NCBI RefSeq assembly: GCF_049852125.1
Contig: NZ_CP187532.1
Span: forward strand, 620,001 to 684,000
Direction of reading: 5' to 3'
DNA from: Senimuribacter sp049852125
Lineage (GTDB): Bacteria > Bacillota > Clostridia > Peptostreptococcales > Anaerovoracaceae
Length of the DNA stretch: 64,000 nucleotides
Of the stretch, positions 26,996 to 36,206 are shown in pieces. The translations under genes and the position numbers were made by a program. The notes beneath the pieces were generated by a model. It saw only the letters and a list, made by a program, of their open reading frames with translations, was not told the DNA's origin and did no database searches. Within the stretch, counting starts at the first letter, position 1. The number at the start of each line of letters is the position of its first letter.

Positions 26996-27154
26996 GTGCA
27001 GAAAGAACAGATGATAGTAAAGATGATCGAGTTTTATGAAGGCAGTGTACACGATATTGAGCATTTCCTGAAGGTATACAGCTATGCAAGGCTGATTGAT
27101 AGACTGTAGGAAGTGGACGAAGTTACTTTGGAAATGGCGCTGAATTTATCAGGT
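26996..27154 (+). pseudogene. HD-domain protein fragment
   Basis: From GTG 26996 a frame encodes a segment like the N-terminus of small HD phosphohydrolases (MIEFYEGSVHDIEHFLKVYSYARLID), hits TAG at 27107-27109, continues in the same phase (EVDEVTLEMALNLSG) and stops again at 27152-27154. The catalytic HD motif, which should follow, is absent. AAGGTGATCTGG precedes the start. This is a truncated, decayed gene. Confidence 0.5.
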
Positions 27155-27205
27155 TAGTTGTTGGATTTTGAAGGGCATAATAAAAAGAAAGTAGGAGGAA
27201 ACACC

Positions 27206-27994
27206 ATGGGTGAAAGCTGGAACGCTATCAGAAAAAAACTGGAAGAGGACTTACTTTGTGAAAAACTGCGCGGCAGGGTACAGTATTTTTTTACAATTTA
27301 TCGTAAAGCGCCGGATGCTTATGGACGATTTGCAGTCAGAGCAGATGGGGAGGAGCTGTTCTGTGCGAATCCGTACAATGAAAAATACTATGATGCAAAT
27401 GTGCAGAACATCAGGAAACTGCGAAGTGTGCCGATGCGCCAGTGGGATGGAAATGGTTTTTCTTTTGAAGCGGAGAATTCTATCATAGAAGAAGAAGCAA
27501 GACTTTTAGCAATTACGGAGGGAAAGGCGGATTCCTTTGATGTGATGCGGACACTTCAAGTGTTTTTGAATCAGAAAGTGGAACGATCGTTGTGGTCTGA
27601 AAATGATCTGCTTCGTATGTTTGCAATTTTAGACAGACGTGTAGGCAAACGGACATTAGAAAAGATGACTGATTTGTATGTGGACTTGCCGGATTGGCTG
27701 AAGCCATTTTATGCACTGCGGCTTGCGGCAGAGGAGATTTTGCTGAAAAATAAATCGAAGCTTTGTTTGAGTTCTGATGGTCCAGTCCGTTTATATATTG
27801 CGGATGATGCTGTTTTAGATCATTTCGAGGAACTGACAGATACGTTTCCCCGTGCGCAGACGTTTTGCGAACAGGATTTTGTCGCTTATGTCAAAGAGAA
27901 AATCGGAAAGAATGCAATACATTTTGTGAAAGTTGTGGGAAACTATCCAAGGATAGAGCAGGAATATAAGAGGATTTGGTGGTATAACTTTTGA
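27206..27994 (+). CDS. Uncharacterised protein, SF0329-like
   Basis: A 262-aa soluble protein of unknown function. AGGAGGAAACACC directly precedes ATG 27206, which is preferred over a TTG at 27158. The opening (WNAIRKKLEEDLLCEKLRGRVQYF-T-YRKAPDAYGR) and the central LLRMFAILDRRVGKRTL segment resemble the Firmicutes family annotated as SF0329; the last ~60 residues were not matched to anything. No signal peptide or membrane segment. Its AT-rich composition increases towards the defence island that follows. Confidence 0.45.
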   Translation: MGESWNAIRKKLEEDLLCEKLRGRVQYFFTIYRKAPDAYGRFAVRADGEELFCANPYNEKYYDANVQNIRKLRSVPMRQWDGNGFSFEAENSIIEEEARLLAITEGKADSFDVMRTLQVFLNQKVERSLWSENDLLRMFAILDRRVGKRTLEKMTDLYVDLPDWLKPFYALRLAAEEILLKNKSKLCLSSDGPVRLYIADDAVLDHFEELTDTFPRAQTFCEQDFVAYVKEKIGKNAIHFVKVVGNYPRIEQEYKRIWWYNF

Positions 27995-28103
27995 AAAATA
28001 TTATAGTCTGAAAATATTAAATATACAATTCTTGGTTCTGATGTGATATAATATAATAATTAAATGATTTCACATTCCAGCAATTAGATAGAGGGATATA
28101 TTT

Positions 28104-30860
28104 ATGGATATGATAAAAGAAATGATTTTAGTCAAAGGCATAGATAAGACACAAGAGATTGATGTGATAGAAAAAGATATTTTGGAAAGAAAAATCAAGA
28201 TTACATATAAAAGAGGAAAAACGTATTCTTATAATATGGAAAATGTCCGCATTTTTAATCTTCAGCGTGAGATCTTGTTGAAAGACCAAGTCGCATATAT
28301 CAATGGAATGCCAGAATACCAACCACAAAGGATTTTAGATTTCGGTAGTAAAATCAGAATATATAGGTTTGATGGAAGTTACAAGACTATAGACCGCACA
28401 GATTTTTCCTTGATAAGCAGTGATGCGAAGACAAAAAATGTCAAGGAGGTACTCCTGTATTTGAAAGAGATTTCTTCTTTTTTGTCAGATAAAGAGGACG
28501 AAGAAGCGTTTTTGTATAAAGAAATGAAGCGTTTGAATTTTATTCATCCTGAAAGTGTGTTGGGAAGTTATTTGGGCAACCAATTGATAAGCAGAAGGAA
28601 CATAGAGGATAATACACTTATATTTCCATTTCAGTTTAATCTGAGTCAGAAAGATGCGCTTGAAAAGGCATTGTCACATTCTATTTCCGTAATTGAGGGG
28701 CCACCGGGAACTGGTAAAACGCAAACCATCTTGAATATTTTAGCTAATCTTATTATTCGTAAGAAAAGCGTTGCGGTAGTATCCAATAATACTGAGGCAG
28801 TAAAGAACGTTATAGAAAAAATGGAAAAACAGGGTTATGGTTTTTTGAATGCACTTTTAGGAAGAAAGGAGTATCAGGAGGCTTTCTTTGCATCATTACC
28901 AGAAGTGCAAGTTAAAGAATGGGCTTGTGAAGAAAGCAAAGAGAATTTAGCTAGTAAAATTAGAGAACTAAATCAAAGACTTCGTGATTTAATGAAACAA
29001 GAGCGAGACATGGTTCAGTTAAGACAGAAGTTGGAAGCGTGGACACTGGAACAACAATATTTTGAAAAGTATTATGAAAAACAGGAGATTGAAAAAGTAG
29101 AAAAGTTGCCTATGTTTTGTAAATCGTCGGATCGATTACTTTCTTTTATGGCGGATACATCCATTGCAGCTCAGTATGGGATTTCGGATAAATTTTTGTT
29201 CAAGATTAAGTTATTATTCAAATATGGAATTTTTGACTTAAGTAAATTATGGCAAGATGAAGAAGCATTATTGCTATCTATACAGAAAAAATTTTATCAA
29301 TTTGAAATACAGTCTATAGAAAAGAGAATAAGTTCGTTGGAACACCGATTACAGCATAACTCTTTTGATGATCTTCTGAAACAGCATCAGGAACTTTCAA
29401 AAAGAATTTTTCGAAAGTATTTGCATGAGAATTATAGCTATAGTCGGATGGAGCGTTAAAGATTTACAAAGGCAAATTTTAAGCTTCTTTTTCAGGACTT
29501 TATAAGAGCATATCCAATTATTTTGAGTACAACACACTCGCTGCGGCGATCAATTCCAGAAAATTATTTGTTGGATTATGTAATTATCGATGAAGCTTCG
29601 CAGGTAGACTTGATTACGGGTGTTCTCGCTCTTTCCTGTTGTAAGAATGCAATTATTGTTGGGGATGAAAAACAACTTGAGCAAATCACACAGGAAAATA
29701 GAATAGGAAGTAAAATAAATAGTATCCCACCTCGACAAGAATATGACTATTTCCGCCATAGCATTTTGTCTTCGGTGCTTTGTCTTTACAATGATAAACT
29801 TCCACGCACAATCTTACGGGAACACTATCGATGCCATCCTAAAATTATTAATTTTTGTAATCAGGAATATTATGATGGAAATTTAATTCCTTATACAGAT
29901 ACCTCAATGTCAGAATCTCCATTGATTTTATATCGTACCACAGAGGGTAATCACATGCGAGAGGTGACAAAAGGCGATAAAAAAGGAATCTATAATCAAA
30001 GGGAACTGGATGTGATAGTTGAGGAAGTTTTAAAAAACCCAGATTTATCAGAAATTGGAGGAACGATAGGGGTTGTAACACCTTATCGAAAGCAAGCGAA
30101 TAAAGCTGCAGAGATGCTCTCAAATAAAATTCAAAGTGATACAGTGCATAAGTATCAGGGGCGCGAACGGGATACGATGATTATGAGTACGGTACTGGAT
30201 TCTTCTTATAAAGCTACACAAAAGATGAAATTTGTTGACGATGCACGAATGGTAAATGTGTCAGTTTCGCGTGCAGTGAAACAGTTTATTTTAGTCACAG
30301 ATCACGATCTGTTTTTCCAAAAAGGAAAACATATTACTCATTTGATTCGGTATATTTTGTATAATACTTTGGATGAAAAGCTGGTTAACAGCAATGTCGT
30401 GTCAGTCTTTGACTTGCTTTATAAAAGGTATTCTGAAAAACTAATACCATTAAAGAAAAGAATGAATCCTAATACCATATGGGAATCAGAGGAAGTGATA
30501 CGTGTTTTATTAGAGGACATTTTGAGTAGAGAAGCGTTTTGTGGTTATGAATACCGACAGCAGATCTTGCTCCGTAACTTATTAAACGATATGTCGTTAT
30601 TAAAAAAGGAGGAAGTAAGCTTTGTAAATCATAGAGCGTCCTTGGATTTTATAATATTTAGAAAGCAAGATAAAAGCTGCGTGCTTGTCATTGAAGTAGA
30701 TGGCTTTGCATTTCATGAAAATAATCCAGTGCAGTTACAGAGAGATGCTATGAAAGATCGGATCTTGAAACGGTATGGTATACCTGTTTTACGGTTGCCA
30801 ACAAATTCTTCAGGTATAGAGAAAAAAATAGAGGAAGGGTTAAAAAACTCTGATATTTGA
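28104..30860 (+). pseudogene. SF1 helicase with C-terminal DUF2726 nuclease-like domain, split by in-frame TAA
   Basis: One frame of 919 codons is interrupted only by TAA at 29457-29459; the codons after it (RFTKANFK) continue the homology. The first part has a Walker A (GPPGTGKTQT, ~residue 199) and a coiled region; the second has IIDEASQVD (Walker B), GDEKQL, REHYRCHP, HKYQGRERD and VSVSRA helicase motifs, then a DUF2726-type tail (LDFIIF, VIEVDGFAFH) of the restriction-endonuclease-like fold. Such helicase-nuclease proteins are typical of anti-phage loci. The stop replaces one residue in a variable segment. It lies 94 bp upstream of the Kiwa-like pair and is similarly AT-rich. Confidence 0.75.
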
Positions 30861-30990
30861 ATGGAATTTACAACATTTGTATAATCAGCGAAAATGTTTG
30901 TATAAATAAAAAATATATTAGTTCAGGGGAGCGCTGATGAAGGTTGACTAATCTGTGAAAGGGGTAGATCAATGGAAAGGCGGATGGAAT

Positions 30991-31509
30991 GTGAATTTAT
31001 TATTTAGATGTTTATTAGCTGTAAGTGTGACTTCTTGGATGTTTGTGATATACGGAATTAAGGAAGGTATAACTGCATGGAATATCCCCCAATGTCTTTT
31101 TGGCACAGTGCTTTTTTGCGTTCCGGTTGTGTTATCGTATATCTCTATTGGTATTACATCGTTTTTAAAAGCAGAGTCTCTTGGAGGATGTCAAAAAATT
31201 AGTTTAGCAGATAATGATTTTTTGCCAGCATACTTAGGTTACTTTTTTGTTTCTCTGAGTATTCCAGATATAACAACGATGATTTATCTGCATGTGTTTG
31301 TATTTGGGTTTGTGTTTTTTTCGCAAACACAGTACTTCAATCCAATTTTTTTACTTTTCGGGTATCATTATTACCAAATTACGACAGAATGTGGGACAAG
31401 TGTGTTTATAATCAAAAGAGGAAAAGTGATACGAAACAAAGCTTATCTTTCATTTGATAATTTGAAAAGAATCAATGATACGACGTATATTCAGAGAAAG
31501 GAAAAATAA
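30991..31509 (+). CDS. kwaA: KwaA-like membrane protein of a Kiwa-type defence system
   Basis: A 172-aa protein with four hydrophobic segments and a short basic cytoplasmic tail. The YFNPIFLLFGYHYYQI segment followed by T-x-CGTSVFIIKRGK is what I recall of KwaA proteins, whose role in Kiwa is membrane-located sensing of phage. GTG 30991 (after GGCGGATGG) is preferred; a GTG at 30955 would add 12 residues. The next gene starts one codon boundary after its stop. The assignment rests on pattern recognition and on the pairing with the next gene. Confidence 0.65.
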   Translation: MNLLFRCLLAVSVTSWMFVIYGIKEGITAWNIPQCLFGTVLFCVPVVLSYISIGITSFLKAESLGGCQKISLADNDFLPAYLGYFFVSLSIPDITTMIYLHVFVFGFVFFSQTQYFNPIFLLFGYHYYQITTECGTSVFIIKRGKVIRNKAYLSFDNLKRINDTTYIQRKEK

Positions 31510-32346
31510 ATGAACACAATTTGCGTAAAACTCCGTATGAGAAAACATGAAAATAAATATAGAAAGCTGTTATCGACAGAAGAAGCAGTATATCCGATGT
31601 TAGCTGAATTAGTTGAATCATCACTTGACTATGCTGCAGGTGCGATGTTAGAAAATGGAGAATGGTTTAAGATTACAAATGCTTCTCAGCAACCGTATAC
31701 TATAGATCTTTTAGAAGGAAATTTCGAATCGGTAGATTTTGATTCTTTGGCTAGATCAGACTTTCGGAAAATAGATTATTTGTTCGTTAAAAACGGAAAA
31801 ACGATGTATTTTCAAAACGTTAGCAAATCAAAACTTGCATCTAAAAAGAGAATCGGAAGTTTTGGAGAGAGTTACAAATATGAAAGTGATAGTGAAGAAA
31901 TTGTTATTAATGAATATCCAGATGCTGTGTATTGTGCAGAAACAAATATATTGTATTTCAGAAAACTAGAACCGATTGTTGGGATATTTAAAGGAATAAA
32001 TGATTTGTATCGTGAAGCGACAGATGACGAAACAGAGCAGTTTCTACAAAACGATTTTATTACATTGAAGGATGATTATGGTACAGCAGATGTCAAGACT
32101 GCTAATCGCAAAAGGATTGCATTGACGTCTAAAACCCTTTTGGGATTAAGTCAAGAAGACAGATCAAACATATTCCATTACATTGGTGAATACTGTCCTG
32201 ATTTAAAGACAAAAGATAATACTTTTTGTGTCGGAAATGAAGATGAATTAAAAATGGTTCTGTTCGGAATTGAACAGAGATTTTATACAACACCTGTAGG
32301 GGGAGAAAAGCGAATTGCAAATTCTGTAATTCTTTTAAACAGATAA
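31510..32346 (+). CDS. kwaB: KwaB-like protein (DUF4868) of a Kiwa-type defence system
   Basis: A 278-aa soluble protein whose ATG follows the kwaA stop with no gap. The middle (YLFVKNGKTMYFQNV, NILYFRKLEPIVGIFKGIN, LYREATDDETEQFL, NRKRIAL) follows the DUF4868/KwaB pattern of a beta-rich N-terminal half and a helical C-terminal half. In Kiwa, KwaB is the effector that acts with membrane-bound KwaA after phage attachment. The length is somewhat below the ~315 aa of E. coli KwaB. The outer mobile element begins about 110 bp downstream, so the pair belongs to the chromosomal side. Confidence 0.65.
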   Translation: MNTICVKLRMRKHENKYRKLLSTEEAVYPMLAELVESSLDYAAGAMLENGEWFKITNASQQPYTIDLLEGNFESVDFDSLARSDFRKIDYLFVKNGKTMYFQNVSKSKLASKKRIGSFGESYKYESDSEEIVINEYPDAVYCAETNILYFRKLEPIVGIFKGINDLYREATDDETEQFLQNDFITLKDDYGTADVKTANRKRIALTSKTLLGLSQEDRSNIFHYIGEYCPDLKTKDNTFCVGNEDELKMVLFGIEQRFYTTPVGGEKRIANSVILLNR

Positions 32347-32437
32347 TTATAAAAATAGATTGGATTGGCTTGTGTAGTGAAATTTGTAAGGTTATCCCAA
32401 ATTAAGGAAACCCCAATACGCAAAGGAGCTTAATTAT

Positions 32438-32488
32438 ATGACAAAAATACTCATGATCTGCCACGGCAGGATTTACTGTTTAGAATAA
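32438..32488 (+). pseudogene. Severed 5' end of the tyrosine phosphatase gene (left junction)
   Basis: ATG 32438, 8 bp after AAAGGAGCT, encodes MTKILMICHG and then runs into element sequence (RIYCLE, stop). The first ten residues match the low-molecular-weight protein tyrosine phosphatase that resumes at the other end of the element (MIKVLFICHG at 50492) but differ at many third positions and four residues. This is the original chromosomal start, cut off by integration; it retains Cys8 but loses the P-loop Arg. Confidence 0.8.
32459..32468 (+). other. Left attachment-site core of the outer element
   Basis: TGCCACGGCA within codons 7-11 of the phosphatase gene; identical to 50513-50522. Confidence 0.75.
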
Positions 32489-32622
32489 AAAGTCTCAAAT
32501 CGTCTTAAATACTTCTATAAATACTAGTTCTTGTGTTCCATTCTCAATTTTACCAATGATTTACCAATATTTCTGGAGAGTCAGGCTTGCAAAAAATAAG
32601 CCAGAATGAGGAGATTAAAAAT

Positions 32623-32694
32623 ATGAGCGAATTGAAACCAAGAATAACGGAAAACGGAATTGATTATATCCTTGTCGGGGATTACTTAACTTAA
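32623..32694 (+). pseudogene. 5' part of the outer element's tnpV, cut by the inner element
   Basis: ATG 32623, preceded by GAGGAG, encodes MSELKPRITENGIDYILVGD, then DYLT and a stop after the junction. The homologous continuation (YYIPDLKLPEEHRPIGKYG) begins at the other end of the inner element near 40350. Joining 1-64 of this gene to 40355-40668 gives 378 bp, exactly 126 codons. TnpV is a small transposon-associated protein of unknown function. Confidence 0.8.
32680..32686 (+). other. attL core of the inner element
   Basis: GATTACT, shared with 40348-40354, lies in the GAT-TAC codons of tnpV. Only part of the seven bases need be the true crossover dinucleotide. Confidence 0.7.
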
Positions 32695-32779
32695 AGATAA
32701 CATATACATACAGCCTGCTGATACATTGCTTGCAGATACCCCGCAGAAACCAAACCATACAGAAAAGGAGTTTTTGCAT

Positions 32780-33151
32780 ATGAAATCAATATTTGAACAG
32801 TTAGGTGGCACATATCACGAGGAAAATGGGTATCTTATTCCAGATTTAAGATTACCCGCCGAAGAAGAACAGCCGATAGGCACATGGGGACAGCGGCATC
32901 TGGACTATTTGAAGCAGTACCGCAAAGTTACATACACTAATCTTCTCACAAGCGGCAGGCTCAACGCTTATCTTGCCGACATTGACAGGCAGGCGCAAGA
33001 ACGCTTTGAAAGGCTCATAGAGGGCATGAAACAGGCACAGGGCATAACGGAACAGCTAAAGGAAGAAAACGCCTTAGAATGGACAGGACGGCTCAACAAC
33101 ATAAGGGCTTGTGCGAGGGAGATTGTGAATGAGGAAATTATTTTCGCATAG
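32780..33151 (+). CDS. tnpV: TnpV, inner element copy
   Basis: A 123-aa soluble protein of the transposon-encoded TnpV family, found in many clostridial elements; function unknown. AAAAGGAG precedes ATG 32780, which is better than an upstream ATG at 32726. It is clearly paralogous to the interrupted outer copy (GYLIPDLRLP, PIGTWGQRHLDYL, LNAYLADIDRQAQERFERL) but diverged at most positions. The gene lies at the left end of the inner element. Confidence 0.8.
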   Translation: MKSIFEQLGGTYHEENGYLIPDLRLPAEEEQPIGTWGQRHLDYLKQYRKVTYTNLLTSGRLNAYLADIDRQAQERFERLIEGMKQAQGITEQLKEENALEWTGRLNNIRACAREIVNEEIIFA

Positions 33152-33354
33152 ACAGGCAAGGTGGCAGAATGTAAAAGTTCTGTCACTTTTCTTTTCATAG
33201 GGCTGATTAAAGTTGATATTTGCCAGAAGGAGTTTCAGCATGGTAGAATATAAAGAAATATATCATCATCATTTCACTGTAAATAAATTGAGGAATGCGA
33301 CATGCTTGTTGTCACATTCCTAATGCTATAACTAAAATGAAGGAGGAATTGAAT

Positions 33355-33702
33355 ATGCCGTTTACTGAAATATGTATTTATCAAGTCAAGCCGCAAAAGG
33401 TAGAAGAATTTGAAGCTCTGATGCTTGAAGCCAAAAGCCTCTTAGAAAAACAGGAGGGATTGCTTCTGCTTCGGTTCGCCAAAAGAGGGTATCGCATAGA
33501 CATGGAGCAAATTAAGGAGGGGCTTCCACCTCTTAAAATTAACCGTATCGTAAAAAGTGTTAAGTATATGCTTTACTGGGAATTTGATACGAAAGAGAAC
33601 TACGGAGCAGCACAAAAAAATCTTTATGACAGCTATTGGAAGTCTATTGAAAAATGTTTAATAGTTCCGCATGACAAATATTTAGGAGAGGGAGTGTTTT
33701 AA
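33355..33702 (+). CDS. Small protein with antibiotic-biosynthesis-monooxygenase-like fold
   Basis: The 115-aa protein starts at ATG 33355 after AAGGAGGAATTGA. Its opening (MPFTEICIYQVKPQKVEEFEALMLEAKSLLEKQEGLL) matches the strand-helix pattern of dimeric alpha-beta barrel (ABM) proteins. No catalytic function can be assigned. The next gene starts at its last base, so it is coupled to the DUF3795 gene, and it appears to be cargo along with the WYL regulator. Confidence 0.55.
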   Translation: MPFTEICIYQVKPQKVEEFEALMLEAKSLLEKQEGLLLLRFAKRGYRIDMEQIKEGLPPLKINRIVKSVKYMLYWEFDTKENYGAAQKNLYDSYWKSIEKCLIVPHDKYLGEGVF

Positions 33703-34046
33703 TGGATTTTTCATATTGTGGATTGGATTGTAATGAATGTCCTGTTTATTTGGCTACTATCAGCAAAAATACAGATGAACAAATAAAATTGGCAAACGAA
33801 TATTCAACTGATGTTACAAAATTCTCAAAAGAGGATATGTATTGTTTGGGATGTCATTCTGATATGGTGTCACAAAAGATGTGCGGTGATTGTGAAATAA
33901 GACTATGTGGCGTTAAGAAACCCTATGGAAGTTGTGCCGAGTGTGACAAATTTCCATGTTCTATACTGGAAAAAAATTTAGGTGATAATTCAGAAAATTT
34001 GAATCATTTAAAACAGCTTGCCATTAAACACAAAAAGACAGAGTGA
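33702..34046 (+). CDS. DUF3795 cysteine-rich protein
   Basis: A 114-aa protein with many cysteines in the DUF3795 pattern: CGLDCNECPVY near the start, CLGCHSD, CGDCEIRLCG, then CAECDKFPC. It probably binds zinc or an iron-sulfur cluster; its function is not known. It is coupled to the ABM-like gene upstream and ends just before the WYL regulator start. Confidence 0.75.
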   Translation: MDFSYCGLDCNECPVYLATISKNTDEQIKLANEYSTDVTKFSKEDMYCLGCHSDMVSQKMCGDCEIRLCGVKKPYGSCAECDKFPCSILEKNLGDNSENLNHLKQLAIKHKKTE

Positions 34047-34050
34047 TAAT

Positions 34051-34956
34051 ATGCAGATAGACAGACTTATTCAAATTGTGTTTCTCTTGTTAAGGCATGA
34101 GAATATAACTGCGAAGCAACTGGCGGAGGAACTTTGCGTTTCCACCCGCACGATATATAGGGACATCAATATACTTTCGATTGCGGGAATACCGATTACA
34201 TCACAAAAGGGATATGGCGGAGGATTGTCGTTATTACAAGGCTTTTCACTGGACAAATCTTATTTTACGCAGGAAGAACAAAAGAATATTATACAGGCGT
34301 TGCAGATTCTAAAGTCGTCAAATTATCCCGACGCTGATAAATCATTAAACAAGATTGCTGGATTGTTTAGTCACAATTTGCAGTCCGAATGGCTAGAGAT
34401 TGATTTTTCCTATTGGGGAAGTCCTGAAAAGGAACGAAGCAATATTACGGTTTTAGAACGTGCGATAATCAATAAGTATGTGATTACGTTCACTTATTTT
34501 AATGCAGAATTGACAATCACCAATCAGATTGTCGAACCGTTGAAATTGGTTTTCAAATCTCATGCATGGTATCTTGTTGCCTATTCAAAGCGCAAAAATG
34601 ATATTCGCACTTTTAAGATGTCCCGCATAAGGGAGCTTCAAATAACAGACCAATTATTTGACCGTGAATTGCCAAAGGATTTTTCCATTACCCCTGCCTA
34701 CAAGGAAGAATACAATACGCCGATATTCGTATTACATTTTTCGGAAAAGATAGCGTATAAAGTCTATGATGAATTTCAAGAGAAATATATTAAAAAATTA
34801 GAAGATGGAACATTGGAAGTGACTTTTAGATACCAGCTTAGTGATTGGACTTTCCTATATCTGCTTTCTTTTGGGGAATATGTTGAAATTATTGAACCTG
34901 TTGAAGCAAGAAATATTCTAAAGGAAAAAGCTAAAAGAATATCTGCCATGTACTAA
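34051..34956 (+). CDS. YafY-type HTH/WYL transcriptional regulator
   Basis: The 301-aa protein has a DeoR-like winged helix (residues ~1-60, LAEELCVSTRTIYRDINIL) and a WYL domain (~140-215, with the HAWYLVAYSKRKNDIRTFKMSRI segment), then a C-terminal WCX region. WYL domains bind nucleic acid or nucleotide ligands. It starts 5 bp after the DUF3795 stop and presumably controls the three-gene cargo unit. Confidence 0.82.
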   Translation: MQIDRLIQIVFLLLRHENITAKQLAEELCVSTRTIYRDINILSIAGIPITSQKGYGGGLSLLQGFSLDKSYFTQEEQKNIIQALQILKSSNYPDADKSLNKIAGLFSHNLQSEWLEIDFSYWGSPEKERSNITVLERAIINKYVITFTYFNAELTITNQIVEPLKLVFKSHAWYLVAYSKRKNDIRTFKMSRIRELQITDQLFDRELPKDFSITPAYKEEYNTPIFVLHFSEKIAYKVYDEFQEKYIKKLEDGTLEVTFRYQLSDWTFLYLLSFGEYVEIIEPVEARNILKEKAKRISAMY

Positions 34957-35022
34957 CAATGTCGGAAATGTAGATGTTTGCCGTAATTTAAAAGATTATA
35001 AATAGCAATTATAGGAGTGTTT

Positions 35023-35190
35023 ATGAAAGAAAAGTGGATACGCTGTCCTGTTTGCGGTAACAAAACCCGTGACAGAATTAGAGAAGACACGGTTTTGAAA
35101 AACTACCCTCTCTATTGCCCGAAGCAAGCAGGAAACTTTGATTGAAGTCAAAAGTTTGCAAATAACAGTCATCACAGAGCCAGACGCATA
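35023..35190 (+). pseudogene. Cysteine-rich KTR protein, 2-nt deletion
   Basis: ATG 35023 encodes MKEKWIRCPVCGNKTRDRIREDT, the start of the ~60-aa zinc-ribbon KTR proteins of Tn916/Tn1549-type elements. After YCPK the frame shifts: inserting two bases (TG) near 35133 restores CKQETLIEVKSLQITVITEPDA and the stop at 35188-35190. As written it ends at 35145, with the second zinc-ligand pair incomplete. Confidence 0.7.
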
Positions 35191-35372
35191 GACGCAGAGC
35201 CGATGAACTTGTGAAATAAAATCACAGTTTGTTGGCTCTATTTTATTTCATAGGATTTTAAGGCAAACGCCCACCATATAAAAAAACGGTGTTTTGGTGG
35301 GCGGTATTGCTATGCCCGAAAAGACTTAACAGACACTCTCCAGACCTGTTTTGAGTTTGGAGGGATTTTTTT
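35191..35372 (+). promoter_or_regulatory. Non-coding stretch with structured repeats
   Basis: No gene is visible. An 8-bp inverted repeat, CGCCCACC (35268-35275) and GGTGGGCG (35296-35303), forms a hairpin with a 20-base loop. A second imperfect hairpin (about 35335-35361) ends in a run of seven T immediately before the small frame at 35373, resembling an attenuator. Related ACCGCC/GGCGGT pairs recur at 36686-36731. Confidence 0.4.
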
Positions 35373-35501
35373 ATGTTCTTTTTTCGGGCAGTAATCTATC
35401 TGCTCATGCAACGCAGATATGACTTATACATAGCATATCGGGGATTGGCAGGAAGCCAGTTAAAAAAATCCCTGCTTATGCAACGCTACTTCTCACCATG
35501 A
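35373..35501 (+). CDS. Small 42-aa frame upstream of the sigma-like gene
   Basis: ATG 35373 follows TTGGAGGGA at good spacing and encodes MFFFRAVIYLLMQRRYDLYI..., a basic peptide with a short hydrophobic start and two LLMQR repeats. It could be a leader peptide, since an attenuator-like hairpin lies just before it. No family was recognised. The 195 bp between its stop and the next gene contain no other frame I would support. Confidence 0.35.
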   Translation: MFFFRAVIYLLMQRRYDLYIAYRGLAGSQLKKSLLMQRYFSP

Positions 35502-35696
35502 AACCAGAAGTAGAATCTCCACTTAACAGAATATGTATCTCCTATAACCGTAGAGGTCACAGAACCTTTGCGGTTTTTCTTTTGTCGTTTTTTATCGGAA
35601 TGTGCCGCAGGGCTGTTTCCACTGTTGGCTGTCGTTCGCCGCCTTTCCAATCTGGATTTTTACATTTTCAAAAATTCGGATTGGAGGAAATAAGGA

Positions 35697-36140
35697 ATGG
35701 CATATAACCACGGACGTGAGGACAGGAAATGGCGTATCTGGAAAGAAGCCGAGGAAAAAGTGCTGCGTGAGCATGGCGTTGATGAAGCGGTCATTGAGCA
35801 AATCCACATGGAGGACAGGGCGGACTTTAATTCCAACAGGCGGTTTTACCGATGGACGAGCGACTTCGGCGAATACCTTGAGGGAATGGCGGACGCTGAA
35901 CAACAGGCAGAGCCGAATACCGTTGCGGACTTGCTGGACGAGATTGAGGACGAGAAACTGTATCAGGCACTTCTTACGGTGGACAAGCATACCCTGCTCA
36001 TTCTCCTGTTGAAAATGCAGGGGTATTCCACAAGGGAGATTGCGGCAATGGCAGGGCTTACCGAAAGGGCGGTCTACAAACGCCTTGAACGGCTCCGTAA
36101 AAAATTAAAGCCTATTTTTTATCCTTTCGGGGAAATTTAA
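35697..36140 (+). CDS. Sigma-70-like regulatory protein 1
   Basis: A 147-aa protein whose last ~50 residues form a sigma region-4-type HTH (YSTREIAAMAGLTERAVYKRLERLRKKL). No region 2 is recognisable. Proteins of this kind are common in Tn1549-like elements and probably regulate element genes. GGAGGAAATAAGGA lies before the start. Confidence 0.72.
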   Translation: MAYNHGREDRKWRIWKEAEEKVLREHGVDEAVIEQIHMEDRADFNSNRRFYRWTSDFGEYLEGMADAEQQAEPNTVADLLDEIEDEKLYQALLTVDKHTLLILLLKMQGYSTREIAAMAGLTERAVYKRLERLRKKLKPIFYPFGEI

Positions 36141-36206
36141 CCATTTCCACGGGCTATTGGGTGGGAGGGCAATCCTCCCGCTCAGTTTTTTTCGGGAGGA
36201 AAGGGA

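Noticed and set aside
32438..32488. A functional 16-residue peptide gene
   Set aside because: It is explained fully as the severed 5' end of the phosphatase gene at the integration junction.
35597..36012. Alternative frames overlapping the first sigma-like gene
   Set aside because: They lack ribosome binding sites and have arginine- and serine-rich, family-less translations typical of shadow frames.
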